A DNA stretch of 64,000 nucleotides from Ilyonectria destructans. Its lineage: Eukaryota; Ascomycota; Sordariomycetes; Hypocreales; Nectriaceae. The notes beneath the pieces were generated by a model that saw only the letters and a list, made by a program, of their open reading frames with translations, was not told the DNA's origin and ran no database searches. Made by a program: the position numbers and the translations under genes. The stretch is from contig JAHEWK010000022.1 in NCBI GenBank assembly GCA_020740775.1, forward strand, positions 496,001-560,000. Direction: 5' to 3'. Below, one piece after another: positions 23,826 to 33,897 of the stretch (position 1 is the stretch's first letter; the number at the start of each line of letters is the position of its first letter).

Positions 23826-23867
23826 CTAGGGGGGTTGAGCTGTAGTGAAATGACGAGACCCCCCTAG
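23826..23867. mobile_element. 42-bp mini-derivative of the pogo/Fot1 element
   Basis: The 42 bases start CTAGGGGGG and end CCCCCCTAG, and are flanked by TA on both sides (23824-23825, 23868-23869). Apart from the first nine bases they equal the outer end of the right terminal repeat of the pogo element at 25674-28459. The two parts are joined at a run of six G that occurs at both places in the full element. This looks like a deletion by microhomology leaving only terminal sequence. It lies 33 bp downstream of the secreted-peptide gene. Confidence 0.8.
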
Positions 23868-23900
23868 TAATCCCCACCTGACCGTCCAGCACACAATCTC

Positions 23901-24260
23901 TCACACCCTCCTGCATACACACTTACAGACAGGGGTGAGTCCACCGCAGTAGGATTCCGAGCAAGTAAAAAAGTTACAGTCGCCATATTGCTTGCAGCAC
24001 TGCGATATGCAACCCTCTTTTATGGTAATTGCGTTAATTCCTCGCTATTAGCTGAACAGAGAAAGATCCGACTTACGCTTGGTACAAGCCCGCTTCTCCT
24101 GCAAACCACGTATGTTAGCTAAAGTTTATATGTGTAATATGCCTTGGAGCGAGAAGAGGGGAAGAATTAGGGACGTCTGGCATACGAGGCTTTCGACTTC
24201 ATCAGTCGGCGCCGCAGCGGCTAGGGCCACGAGCAGAGTTGCTACGGCGAAGAAGCGCAT
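23901..24260 (-). CDS. Small secreted cysteine-rich peptide (candidate effector or antimicrobial)
   Basis: Three exons on the minus strand (24260-24186, 24098-24077, 24016-23901) join in frame to exactly 70 codons plus TGA. All intron ends are GT-AG. Residues 1-17 are a textbook signal peptide (MRFFAVATLLVALAAAA). A short acidic stretch with a dibasic EKR site (residues 26-28) follows, a likely Kex2 cleavage point. The ~42-residue mature part has ten Cys, including one CC pair and a C-x-C-x-C end, with a basic C-terminus. A TATATAAA box lies about 115 bp upstream (near 24376-24383). Size, signal, dibasic site and Cys density fit secreted fungal effectors or defensin-like peptides. I do not recognise the family, and toxicity or target cannot be inferred. 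Confidence 0.68.
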
Positions 24261-24517
24261 ACTGTCAGGTGTATACTGGACGTGAAGTGGTTTGTCCTGT
24301 TTTGGTGTAGTGTTTTACTTAATGCAAATTAATATCAGACAATGAGGTTACTCAAGCAAGTTAAGGATATCATAGACATTTTATATATGTGTTGCTACTT
24401 GCCAGCAGGGCACGAGAGCGGGGTACGGGTAAACTGTGCGTCTTTCAGACATCTGGATACGGTACTATCCTAGATCTGGACGGTTCTTCCTATCTTAATT
24501 GGTACGGATGTAGGCTT

Positions 24518-25240
24518 CTAATGTTCGGTATTACAAATTAAGCCGCGCTTACGGGAGCCCAGAGGTTCCCGGACCCGCGAATCTAATATCAAGTTTGATG
24601 GATCAACACCACAGATTGCCGCACAGCTTGATTCATCGTCTGGAGGATGGATGACTCCGCTTCCATACAGCCTGTCGCTGCTGCGGTCCGGTCGCTTGTA
24701 CTTCTTCCGCAGCCGGTGTGTTTTCTCGAGAGCGACGTTGATGGCATCTTCAAGTTGATGGCCTTCCTCTTCATATTGGGCCCCTAGCTCATTCACAGCT
24801 GCTCGCAGGAGTCTGGGAGGCTGATTCAAGAACCCTGTTGTTCGGAATTTCTGATCTTGAATGGATTTTCCAAAGTCGTACTGGAACACCCCACCCTCGC
24901 CGTCACGGGGTGCGCTGACCATAATGTCACCCAGACGAATATCGTGTTTCGCACTTGGTGCACCGCCGCCGATTCCGACCATCAGACCAAATCTGACACT
25001 GGGAAAGCTGTTCAACATATCTCCTGCGACGCTTGCTGCAGCGGCTATGCCGTACTCCCCGTCGGGCAAGACGGCGATGACAACATTGTGGTTCCCGACT
25101 TTACCCAGTGTATAAACGTTGTTATCATTGCGGGATGCATATTCGGGTTGGCCGTGCTTTTCGTCGAGAAAAGCTCGCGCGGCAACATACTCGGTCCTTA
25201 TGGCAGATCCAACCGACAGTGTAGTTGTTAGGATCGGACA
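24518..25240 (-). pseudogene. Nucleoside-phosphorylase-like (PNP_UDP) domain of a fungal NLR, decayed
   Basis: The minus strand encodes NYTVGWIC, TEYVAARAFLDEKHGQPEYA, NNVYTLGKVGNHNVVIAV and then GLMVGIGGGAPS, DIRLGDIMVSAP and KKYKRPDRSSDRLY. This is the purine/uridine-phosphorylase-type domain that forms the N-terminus of many fungal STAND/NLR proteins, where it is thought to act as a sensor or effector module. A 2-base loss after GWIC (near 25200) breaks the frame, and the 3' part loses similarity after PSNLIL (about 24590) and stops at 24518. No NACHT or repeat domain follows, so this is an orphaned, broken fragment. Confidence 0.75.
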
Positions 25241-25673
25241 TGTCCGCGCGCAGAATGGTACAGACGCAGGGTAGGACGTGAGGCACGGAGGGCTTAGGTC
25301 GGTTCGTCCAGAGGTTTCCCGTTATCGACTTCGAAGCTCTCTCGCGGACTCTCGATGGGAGGGTCTAGTTAGGCCGCAGCCATAGACTAGGTCGTCGTCG
25401 GATATCCATTCGTAAGGGTGAGGTCGGTTGAGGACCATACGAGCCCGCCAGCCCGCCAGGCTCAACGGCGGCGGCACGGGTACGGCGCTTGGTCGGCAGT
25501 GCACGTAGCATCCAACGCCTTCCCAGGGTGTTCCTCAACCTCATCGGAGCAGCCCCGTTGGTACGCGCGTTGTGCCTGCCCTTTGTCAAAGGGACAGAGA
25601 GGTATCGAGAAAAGTCGAGACGCCGCCTGTTAGAACGTAGGTAGGGTGGGGCAAAGTGCCACAAGACGTACTA
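25241..25673. other. Left flank of the pogo element, no gene seen
   Basis: GC-rich sequence with overlapping open frames but no recognisable product. The last 15 bases (25657-25671) match the outer edge of the inverted repeat at 31446-31460. Confidence 0.5.
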
Positions 25674-28459
25674 CTAGGGGGGTCTCGTCATTTCACTACA
25701 GCTCAACCCCCCGTTCGTCCCTCACGGGGGGGTCATTGACTAGACAAATGGCTAGCGACTCAACAAGCTAAGAATAGTACCTAAAAAATAGGTGTACAGA
25801 CTAGTAAAAATTAGGTATCTATGTTTACTAAAATAACTCTCTTACATGCAACAGCGTATGCCGCTTTTGGCGTCATGACGCAGCTGCAACAGCAACCCCG
25901 CATCACCACATCCTTCAATTGATAGTATCACCAAAAACACTATAACTTCAAACCACCACAACATTATGAGTTCTTCATCAAATCGTGATCGGAATGATGC
26001 ATCTGGTAGCCCAGAGCCAGGGCTATCAGCAGTACAAAAATGGATTTGCCCTCGTTCCGGAAAGCCCAATTTCTCGCGTCACCACGAAGGGAATCTTGAG
26101 ACTCGGACTCTTGCTGCAGCAGACCTCTTCCGGGAGGGCTTTTATCCTTCCGCAGCTAAGGCAGCAAAAGAGCTTAAGATCCCGTACGGCAGGCTCCGGT
26201 CTCGTCTTAGCGGAGCGAAGCCTGTCGCTCAAAATGGCGGGAATAACACTCTTTTGACCGACACTCAAGAGCAAGCGTTGCTATGCTGGGCACATCGCCG
26301 CATTACACAAGGGCACCACATTCAGCTGCGATCTCTTCAACACAATGCCAACGCCATTTTGAAGGCATATGACCGGCCTCAGACTGCATCACATGGATGG
26401 GCTAGATATTTTATGAAGCGTTGGAAAAATATCTTTCATGTGAAGAAGTCAGCTACTCGAGATGTGAAGAGAAAAGCGATGCAAGATCGTGCCCACATCG
26501 AGGCTTTCTACTGCGGCTTTGAGCAATTTATCCGTGAAAATAGCATCAAGCCCGAGAATACGTGGAATTTTGATGAGACTGGCTTTATGATTGGATATCT
26601 TCAAAAAGGCACATTTGTATGGACTTTTCGAGAAGTTGAACAACCCGTCTTAACTGATGCACACACTACAGTCTCTGTGACTGCAGTTGAGTCGATTTCG
26701 GCCGCTGGTCACTCTATTCCTTCCTTTCTTATCTTACCTGGTGTCAATATTCCGGTCAAATGGGTCACAAATCGCCTCAATGACGATATTACAATCACAA
26801 CTAGCAGTAAGGGTTACGTCAATGACATTATTGCCCTGGAGTGGGCTGTTCACTTTGAGCGGCTTACGCGGCCTTCCAACCCGGATGAGAAGCGACTTCT
26901 TCTTATGGACGGCTGTGAGAGCCACTTTACGAACGAAATCTTCTATTTTTGCAGTCAGCACAATATCGAGCTTTTCCCTATGCCTCCACATCTCACACAT
27001 CATCTTCAGCCTCTTGATGTTGGTGTTTTTAATGCATACAAACAGTGGCATCAGCATATCCTTTATCGAGAAATTGCTGATGGGGCTACGGAATTTAATA
27101 AGACCGACTTCTTATTCCACCTCCAAGAGATACGGGAATACACCTTTAAAAAGAAGATAATTTTATCTGCTTGGGAAAAATGTGGATTATTTCCTCATGA
27201 TCCAGCCAAGGTCCTGAATCAGCTTGCTGATCCGCTGTCATCATTGACAGCAAATATCTCTTCTGAAAAGCTCCCAGGCCACATGGAAGTTGGCTCTTCG
27301 TCAATAATTACATCCTCACATCAGGGCAGCTGTGACAGCTTCACAACCCCCATAACGCCCCGGAAGGTGCCGTTAGCAGCATATAACTGGGCAGAGGCAA
27401 GTCCGCCGGCATTACGAATGAAGGTCATTGAGAGATATCAGGACTATGTGATGCTTCGGATACATACATCAATAGCATCAGGAGTGCCGCTGACCCCCTC
27501 AGTAATGCGTGTATTTGAACATGCAGTCAGTGCTAGCAACACCCTCGCTGTCAATGGCATCACTGCAACTCAGGAAATGCACCGTCTTAAAGAGAAAGCT
27601 ACGAGACGGACAGCCCTTCAAGTACGGACGGGAGTCATAGCAAAATACGGGCCAATTACTGTCGGTGATGCTAGGCTTCGTGTCTCAAAGGACGAATACA
27701 ACAGACTGGCGGCACAGAGTGACGAGCGGAAGCGAATTTTGAAGAGAGACGGCCAGGATGAAGTTGTCTATTTACGCCGCTGGATACGTGATGTCAGGTC
27801 ATATGTCAGGAATAGCATCACAGCTGTGAAGCTAGAAGTCATTTATTCACACCATATAAGAGCCTGGAAGCCACTGTCACAGCTGAAGCTAAAACGCGGT
27901 GACTGGTGGTGTAAGTCAGACCGGCGTGCCCACCTTGCTTCAAGTCAGTGGCTTGCGCACAGATACGCTCTTCATCGCCAGCTTCAGCAGTTAGGAATAG
28001 CTGATGGAAGATGGCAAGGAACAGTTACTTGGCCAAGAGACTACGACCCGGAAGTGGTCCAAGAAGCTGTCAACTTTATCACTTTAAATGCACAGCAACA
28101 GGCTGTTGGAAAGGAACTGTTGACTTTGGAAGCAGATGGAATTGAGGTCATTGAAGAGGGAATTATTTGTGCTAGTCAGGGCGAATTTTTGGTCCCTAAA
28201 GATGAAATAGATGACTAGAAATGATCAATTTGGTGTTGTGGTCGGTCACTTATACCGACCTCAACTTACTGTTTGGAGCATACTGATGCAACTTAGCCCA
28301 TGAAATCGCTATAATGAAGGTACATTGTGCACACCAAAATTTTGGTGCAGACTAAGGTACCTAGATTTGTTGAGTCGCTAGCCATTTGTCTAGTCAATGA
28401 CCCCCCCGTGAGGGACGAACGGGGGGTTGAGCTGTAGTGAAATGACGAGACCCCCCTAG
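25674..28459. mobile_element. Fot1/pogo-type DNA transposon (Tc1/mariner superfamily), apparently intact
   Basis: The 2786-bp element has 93-bp terminal inverted repeats (25674-25766 and 28367-28459) starting CTAGGGGGGTCTCGTCATTT, almost identical to each other. It is flanked by the TA duplication typical of the superfamily (25672-25673 and 28460-28461). It carries one intact transposase gene. A related unoccupied copy of the target region exists in inverted orientation near 31306-31460, confirming the insertion site. The near-perfect ends and intact gene suggest recent activity. Confidence 0.93.
25966..28218 (+). CDS. Pogo/Fot1 transposase (DDE_1)
   Basis: A 750-residue intronless frame from ATG to TAG. 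The N-terminus has a Psq-type helix-turn-helix (RTLAAADLFREGFYPSAAKA), then a CENP-B-type DNA-binding region ending SHGWARYFMKRW. The catalytic core reads NFDETGF (Asp203), LLLMDGCESHF (Asp315) and HHLQPLDVGVF (Asp351), a DD35D arrangement. It cuts and pastes the element at TA sites. The C-terminal ~330 residues extend well beyond the core and contain a basic, Trp-rich stretch (GDWWCKSDRR). No stop or frameshift is seen, so it is a good candidate for an active enzyme and could mobilise the 42-bp derivative if that kept enough binding sequence. Confidence 0.93.
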   Translation: MSSSSNRDRNDASGSPEPGLSAVQKWICPRSGKPNFSRHHEGNLETRTLAAADLFREGFYPSAAKAAKELKIPYGRLRSRLSGAKPVAQNGGNNTLLTDTQEQALLCWAHRRITQGHHIQLRSLQHNANAILKAYDRPQTASHGWARYFMKRWKNIFHVKKSATRDVKRKAMQDRAHIEAFYCGFEQFIRENSIKPENTWNFDETGFMIGYLQKGTFVWTFREVEQPVLTDAHTTVSVTAVESISAAGHSIPSFLILPGVNIPVKWVTNRLNDDITITTSSKGYVNDIIALEWAVHFERLTRPSNPDEKRLLLMDGCESHFTNEIFYFCSQHNIELFPMPPHLTHHLQPLDVGVFNAYKQWHQHILYREIADGATEFNKTDFLFHLQEIREYTFKKKIILSAWEKCGLFPHDPAKVLNQLADPLSSLTANISSEKLPGHMEVGSSSIITSSHQGSCDSFTTPITPRKVPLAAYNWAEASPPALRMKVIERYQDYVMLRIHTSIASGVPLTPSVMRVFEHAVSASNTLAVNGITATQEMHRLKEKATRRTALQVRTGVIAKYGPITVGDARLRVSKDEYNRLAAQSDERKRILKRDGQDEVVYLRRWIRDVRSYVRNSITAVKLEVIYSHHIRAWKPLSQLKLKRGDWWCKSDRRAHLASSQWLAHRYALHRQLQQLGIADGRWQGTVTWPRDYDPEVVQEAVNFITLNAQQQAVGKELLTLEADGIEVIEEGIICASQGEFLVPKDEIDD

Positions 28460-28461
28460 TA

Positions 28462-28590
28462 GGCTCGTGCGCGCCAGGCATGAGAAATCGTTCCACACCT
28501 CAGGGCACTTAGGAACTTCTTTCTTCATCTTTGATGTAAATAGCATCCTGGACTAGATAGCTGGAATCCAGCTACTAGAGGCCGTTCACA
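28462..28590. repeat. Inverted repeat, left arm (next to pogo element)
   Basis: About 130 bp that recur in inverted orientation at 31306-31443 with a few mismatches and a small indel. If the pogo insertion is removed, the arm continues into 25657-25671, giving about 150 bp. The right arm, read on the plus strand, looks coding (VQDAIYIKDEEE, then ELWTDYLIPGAHEP), so the repeat may derive from a gene I cannot identify. The two arms enclose the PhzF gene and a hAT relic. Confidence 0.75.
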
Positions 28591-29360
28591 GACACGCCAA
28601 CTGCTCTTTTAAGCCTGTCCGCTGTTCGGTGAACCAAGCCGTAACAGTATTAGTAATCTATATTATTTAATTTTTTATACCTAGGATATCTTTATATTCT
28701 ATTAATATATCAGAGTAACTATTATAAAGTGGTAATAAAATATTTATATACTTAGCATTATATTAAGCCTTTCCTAAGTAGGCTTCTATTCTATCCTATC
28801 CTCAATGCCACTACGGCCTACTGTACTACGATTACTGTGCTAAGGGTTGCTCGTATTTTATTAAAATACACACTTTTCATCCGTGCGAGGATCCATGTGT
28901 CTTGTATTTTTATTAAATTACATCTTTGACGTCTTAATCCTTCGTTGGATGACAGAGCAATGGGCCAATGAGGCTTATTAATTGGAGTCCACTGTCAGCG
29001 GGGATCCAGCAAGTTCGATGAGGGGTTGCGGCTTTTTCTCTCACGGCTAACTCCGGCTAACAGAGATACTTATGCGGTCTGGCGACATAAATTGAGCATC
29101 GCGATGGTACGAGATACGGGCCTGTACGACTCCCAACTGAAGTGGTGTGTAAGCCGGCCTGAGAGTTGCCGTAGCGCCGTCGAGATGACAGACGATACGC
29201 CGGCTGCTCAAATATAAACATCGACATTCTACTTTATGGGCTCCTCGGTCTCCTTTGTACAGGTGGTAGATTCCACTTGCAATTGCCAGCGGTGTTTTGA
29301 GTTCGACTCACCTGCAATCACGGACATAGCTTCTCACACATAGAGTTAACGACAATTACC
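28591..29360. other. AT-rich spacer and PhzF upstream region
   Basis: 28640-28800 is strongly AT-rich (poly-A/T runs, TATTAATATA), as expected of old mutated repeats. No gene is seen. A TATAAAC sequence near 29213-29219 is a possible promoter element for the PhzF gene, 140 bp upstream of its ATG. Confidence 0.5.
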
Positions 29361-30284
29361 ATGGAATTCCCCTTCACAACCGTCGACGTCTTCACAGAGA
29401 CCCGCTTCCGCGGCAATCCTCTCGCCATCGTCACCATCCCCGCCTCCGGGCCCAAGCCGACGCAGGAGCAGAAGCAGGCCATCGCGCGTGAGTTCAACCT
29501 CTCGGAGACCGTCTTCGTGCACGACGTGCCCGACCCGGCGACCAATAAGCAGCGCAGCATCGACATCTTCCTGCCCTTCGCCGAGATCCCCTTTGCGGGA
29601 CATCCCACCGTGGGCACGGCTGTCTCGTTGCTAGATCAAGGCGTTGAGACGCTGGTCACCAAGGCGGGACCGATCCCCATCACACAGAGCGAGGGCCACC
29701 CGAGGTTTGCCAGCGCGAGTATCCCCTACAACCTGCACTTGCACGCCAAGCACGTCTGCGACCTGTCCCTGTCGGCGAGTGAGCTCTCGTCCAACGCGCA
29801 GATTCGGGAGATCGAGCTCAACGCGCCCATCTTCAGCGTCGTCAATGGCGTGAGCTTCATCCTCATAGAGCTGCCTTCTCTGGAACTCCTCGCCGAGGTG
29901 CAGCAGAGCAGCACGCAGTTCCCCATCGACAAGCTCCTGGACGATGGGTGGCAGAACGGCTTCATGGGGAGGTACTACTACGTCCGCACCGGATCCAGCC
30001 AGGATGAAAACGGCCAGCCCGTCGTCTCCCTGCGCACGCGCATGATCACGCACCAGTTCGAGGACCCGGCCACGGGTGCTGCCGCGTGCTGCCTGAGCTC
30101 GTTCCTCAGCGCTGTGGGAGACAAGCAGGAGACTCCGAGCCGCAGGTATGGCATCACGCAAGGCGTGGAGATGGGCAAGGAGAGCAACATTGTCGTCGAG
30201 GTGGATGTGAAAGACTCCAAAATTGACAAGGTCAAGCTGGCGGGCACGGCTGTCCAAGTTATGAAAGGGACTCTTTCGGCGTAG
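29361..30284 (+). CDS. PhzF family isomerase-like protein
   Basis: A 307-residue intronless frame, the usual family length (~280-310). The N-terminus [21 protein letters not shown] is the family hallmark, with GNPLA next to the active site. It is followed by ARE(F)NLSETVF, which carries the conserved catalytic-type Glu, and AGHPTVGTA. The second half has [11 protein letters not shown]. PhzF proteins have a diaminopimelate-epimerase fold; bacterial PhzF isomerises DHHA in phenazine synthesis, but most fungal members have unknown substrates. It is cytosolic in prediction, with no signal peptide. Codon use is strongly C/G-ending, unlike the AT-rich surroundings, and the frame is undamaged. It lies between inverted repeats. 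Confidence 0.92.
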   Translation: MEFPFTTVDVFTETRFRGNPLAIVTIPASGPKPTQEQKQAIAREFNLSETVFVHDVPDPATNKQRSIDIFLPFAEIPFAGHPTVGTAVSLLDQGVETLVTKAGPIPITQSEGHPRFASASIPYNLHLHAKHVCDLSLSASELSSNAQIREIELNAPIFSVVNGVSFILIELPSLELLAEVQQSSTQFPIDKLLDDGWQNGFMGRYYYVRTGSSQDENGQPVVSLRTRMITHQFEDPATGAAACCLSSFLSAVGDKQETPSRRYGITQGVEMGKESNIVVEVDVKDSKIDKVKLAGTAVQVMKGTLSA

Positions 30285-30549
30285 ACAAATCTGCATGGCC
30301 TCTCACACTTGACGAGTCAACGACCTGTTACGATCAGTACCTGGACGGTGGTTGTCTCTCACGTCATTATAATAATAGCTAGTCGTACATTTAATGCAGG
30401 TATTACATTACTTCATTGGCTCTTGAACGTCCTTGTTTCCCCCAAAACAAAGGACGCCTTGAGCCGTCTGTAAGCGTCACCTTTAATTGTGGGAATCCGC
30501 TCCATGTCCACTAGGCGGCACTGGCCAATTGATTTGCCCAAGTCAAAGC

Positions 30550-30745
30550 TTAAGCCGGCTGAACAATTGCGGCGAGCCTCTCAGCAACCTGAAGTGGACT
30601 TGTTAGCATCTCGGGAACCAGACATAATGGCAAGGGCATGGTTGCAGATATGGCTTACCTCTGGTGTCGACTTGACGAACGGGAGACCAACGAACGTGTT
30701 GACCAGTTCGAGAATCGTGTATGGATCGTCAGGAAGCCCATGGCC
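30550..30745 (-). CDS. Unidentified spliced 3' gene fragment
   Basis: On the minus strand, an exon encoding GLPDDPYTILELVNTFVGLP, then FVKSTPE, ends at a GTAAGC donor (30658). It joins, across a 70-bp intron with a GCTAAC branch site, to VAERLAAIVQPA and a TAA stop at 30552-30550. The splice geometry is convincing but I do not recognise the protein. It overlaps the end of the hAT relic in another frame, so it may be part of a chimeric junction. Confidence 0.3.
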
Positions 30746-31092
30746 ATCCTGGATAACCGAGGATATCTGCTTGGCTTAGTGATCCAGTAACTAATTGGAT
30801 CACGAACGTTGCCGTCGCTGGCCTCACGATCCGTCTGCCATGCTTGCTACTCGTCACCAACAATAGCTGCTGCGGAGGCTGGTGTTGAGCTTGGCAGACG
30901 GCTGTTCTTCTCGAAGGGGTTGAAAAACCGAGGTCTTTTTGCTGGTGGCTCGTCGTCGCCTCTGCTGCTGCTGGTTCTAACCTCGAGATGAGCGTAATCG
31001 GACAGCCAGACGTCGGCAACTATCTCTTTTGCCTTTTCAACCCAACTAGGCTTATGAGCCCACGTTTCATCAAACCAGTCCCAATGATAAGC
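30724..31092 (-). pseudogene. hAT transposase C-terminal relic
   Basis: The minus strand encodes AYHWDWFDETWAHKPSW, RPRFFNPFEKNSR, QAWQTDREASDGNVRDPISY and RYPRLSRMAM. These are the region just before and the beginning of the hAT dimerisation domain (DPxxYW, YPxLSxMAxDFL). A TAG sits in frame just before QAWQTD. The 3' end of the domain is missing. The rest of the transposase is not nearby, so this is a truncated relic. Confidence 0.65.
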
Positions 31093-31305
31093 TTTCGGAT
31101 TTCAGCTGTGCTGTGCTCTCCTTCTCTCTCTCTGGTGCCGGTGTTTTGTGCTCACGCCATAGATGATTTGCCGCGTTCTGGAGACCTGAAGAGGTAAAAC
31201 TCGCGATAATGAGGCGATTTCCGAGGATACAGTCCTTGCAAGCCCATTTGCGTAAGCCATGACGTTGAATATCATAGCCAAAGTCCCACAGCCAAGAGCT
31301 AGTAT

Positions 31306-31443
31306 TGTGAACGGCCTCTAGTAACTGTATTCCAGCTATCTAGTCCAGGATGCTATTTACATCAAAGATGAAGAAGAAAGAAAGAAGTTCCCAAGTGCCC
31401 CTGAGCTGTGGACCGATTATCTCATCCCTGGCGCGCACGAGCC
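31306..31443. repeat. Inverted repeat, right arm (empty paralogue of the pogo target)
   Basis: This is the inverted partner of 28462-28590. It continues outwards to 31460 with TAGTACGTCTTGCGGCA, matching the sequence on the other side of the pogo insertion. Next to it, CTTGCGGC-ACA-GCCGCAAG (31451-31469) forms an 8-bp-stem hairpin. Confidence 0.75.
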
Positions 31444-31469
31444 TAGTACGTCTTGCGGCACAGCCGCAA

Positions 31470-32024
31470 GGATATGGGCCCTGGCCCGTGACAAGTATCA
31501 CGAGCGCATTCTGACCAAGTCCAGCCTCTGAAATGGCGAAAAAGACGGTCTTCGAGGTGCTGCTGTTGGCCTGGCTGGGCTGGCTGGTTGGCTGACATCG
31601 TCAAAAAAAAATTTTTTGGCAAAAACAACAGCAGGAAATCTTAGAAAACGCGCTCAATAGGGGCAGTTTCTCGTATCACGTTATAAGATTAGCTATGGGG
31701 GTGATCGACCTTGGCTAACTTGAGTCCAGGTACCTCGATTTAATAGGAAATTGTTGGAATATGACCCTGTATTACGAAACCTCTGATAGATCGATATCCT
31801 GACCTTAGTCAGAAGGGGGGTCTGATAACCCCTCTTCTGGCCGGTCCGGATGACCGGCACAAGCAATCATCAACATCATCATCACTGCTTTGAACACTAT
31901 CCATTTGATCAAATTGACCGTAACGGATCCAACAGAAATTATATACAAAAATAAGTACTATAGACCGTACAGGGTCAGGGAATATCCCACTATACCTAAA
32001 TCCACCTAAATCCACTCCATTACA
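31470..32024. other. No gene seen
   Basis: Degenerate sequence with a short A-run (31603-31620) and no recognisable coding frame. Confidence 0.5.
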
Positions 32025-32618
32025 TCCACTTTCAGGTCCGGAATGGCAAGACTGAACAGCTTTCTGCACAACATCGGCGCAGTGGAATCGGATATGTGCG
32101 AATGTGGTCAAGCATCCGAGACAGTTAAACATTTTCTATTCAGATGCACAAAGTGGACAAAGCAACGGGAAGGCATGCTGAAATGCCCACAAACAAAGAT
32201 GGGAAACCTCTCGTTCTTTTTGGGAGGAAAGGCAGCGTCTGACGATGACAAATGGGCACCAGATATGCGGGCAGTACGGGCAACGATCAAATTTGCCATT
32301 GCAACGGGGAGGCTTAACATGGACTAGAAGCCTCAGGCACACTAACTATGCAGATAAATCCCTACTAACATCATACAGTCTCATTTTGACAGACCGGGCT
32401 TCAGCTGCTGAGGATAGGATGCTGAACACTTGGGGAAATTGGCCTTCAAGCAGGCCTGTCACGGCATATACACCAGATTGGACCAGTTAGTAAAAGTGAA
32501 ATTTTGGGGCTTCGGGTGATTATGGAAGAACTGTACGAAACGAAAATAGCTTAGCGCAAAGGCCCTCTGGGGTGTGTCCCCCCGGGCGAAATAAAATCCT
32601 TACCTTACCTTACCTTAT
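32025..32618 (+). mobile_element. 5'-truncated LINE (Tad/I-like) fragment, copy 1
   Basis: It contains the last ~95 codons of the LINE polyprotein (32043-32327: DMCECGQASETVKHFLFRC, MGNLSFFLGGKA), followed by the same 3' UTR as the larger copy at 38.4-39.7 kb (CTCATTTTGACAGACC, then CAGCTGCTGAGGATAGGATG). It ends in CGGGCGAAATAAA and a (CCTTA)n tail at about 32592-32618, as expected of target-primed reverse transcription. Almost all of the element is missing. Confidence 0.8.
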
Positions 32619-33897
32619 ATGTGGTCCACGTGGATATGCAGTGTAGTTGGTCCGAGCCTTGCTTACTTGCTTTATTAGAGACGCTGGTCCCGGCCGGTAG
32701 TTTCAATGTTTTCTCATGGCGAGAGCGACGAGCTCGATCTCATTCCCACGATGCAGTTGACGCCGTTACTGCAGCTCTTATATGACGGCTGGCAGTAGAG
32801 CTATTATAGGGACCAGCCTGCGGAACGTGCTGTACCAGGGTGGTCCCCAGATCAACTGGTCGAGGTAGTCGGCGACTGAGATCGGCGATTTGAGAGTCGA
32901 TTCAATCGCAATTCGATCGGGTTTTCAGCGGATTCTTAGGGGGATGTGACTCTCTGAAGGTGAAGCTTCGATGAGAGAAGCGAACCCGAAATTTCACTTG
33001 TACGTAAGTTTTTGACAAGGCACACGGGGCATACATCAAAAAGGTGTTCGGCCAGGCGGAATTTGCCCTGCTGGGGGGCGTTTTAGGACTCGGAACCACG
33101 GTAATGAAGTTTTTGGTGGTGTTGGGAATTGGTTTTGCAGGTAGCTGTAGGTAAAAGAGCTACATGACTGAACGATAGTTGCGTGATCAAACATGATGAG
33201 AATACATGCTTTGGTTGAAGTGAGAGATGCGCGAAGCCGGAGTGACGGCTGTGAATGGAGATGGAGAATGGAGGGAAGAGAGCGATGTAGTAATTAGCTT
33301 AAAGGCTTATAGTCTGGAGTTTCCCCGGGTTCTTGAATAGGAAAAAAAAGCCGCCATAGAATTCATTAAAGACTTATCTATAATTTTATTGAGTTCTCGA
33401 TCAATTAGATATTTTCTTTGTGCTCTCTACGCAATGAGGCTGTTGACTCATGCAGGTAGATTGACGGGCTGCTGACGATGTTAGGAGCTGTGGTGGGTGT
33501 TGACTGGTTGCGGTAGTGGGGCGCCAGGTTGCCCCAGAAAGGCTTAGCGCCGGAGGCAGTAGTAACCATCCCTCTTGTAAACAAGGTGATGCGCTTCAAC
33601 TATTACAACCTCGTCGCGACTCTCGAACCACCAACGGGACCCGGAGCACGGCCGAACCATCGCGAATTGAACCGGGACACTGATTGCGCGACTTTTACGG
33701 GATCAATACCCTGCGGCGGCACGTATATCACGAAGCGATGCGACTCTGCAGCCCGCGCGACCAACCTGCCACAGCCCGACCTCGATTGCCGGAGTCCCCT
33801 CAAGACCACCACCCGGAACCTCGGAGTCCATGCGGTCCCGAATGCGCCACTCATGACGACTCTGGTAACGACTCGGCGGCCGCTACAACTTATTAGC
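32619..33897. other. Spacer with no convincing gene
   Basis: No recognisable product. A plus-strand frame from 33529 runs into the DSN1-like exon but its first ~120 codons match nothing I know and probably represent 5' flank. Confidence 0.45.

Noticed and set aside
24079..24285. 68-codon plus-strand ORF
   Set aside because: It overlaps exons 1 and 2 of the secreted-peptide gene on the other strand and has no features of its own.
29631..30296. 221-codon minus-strand ORF
   Set aside because: It is the antisense shadow of the GC-rich PhzF gene, whose plus-strand frame has the clear family motifs.
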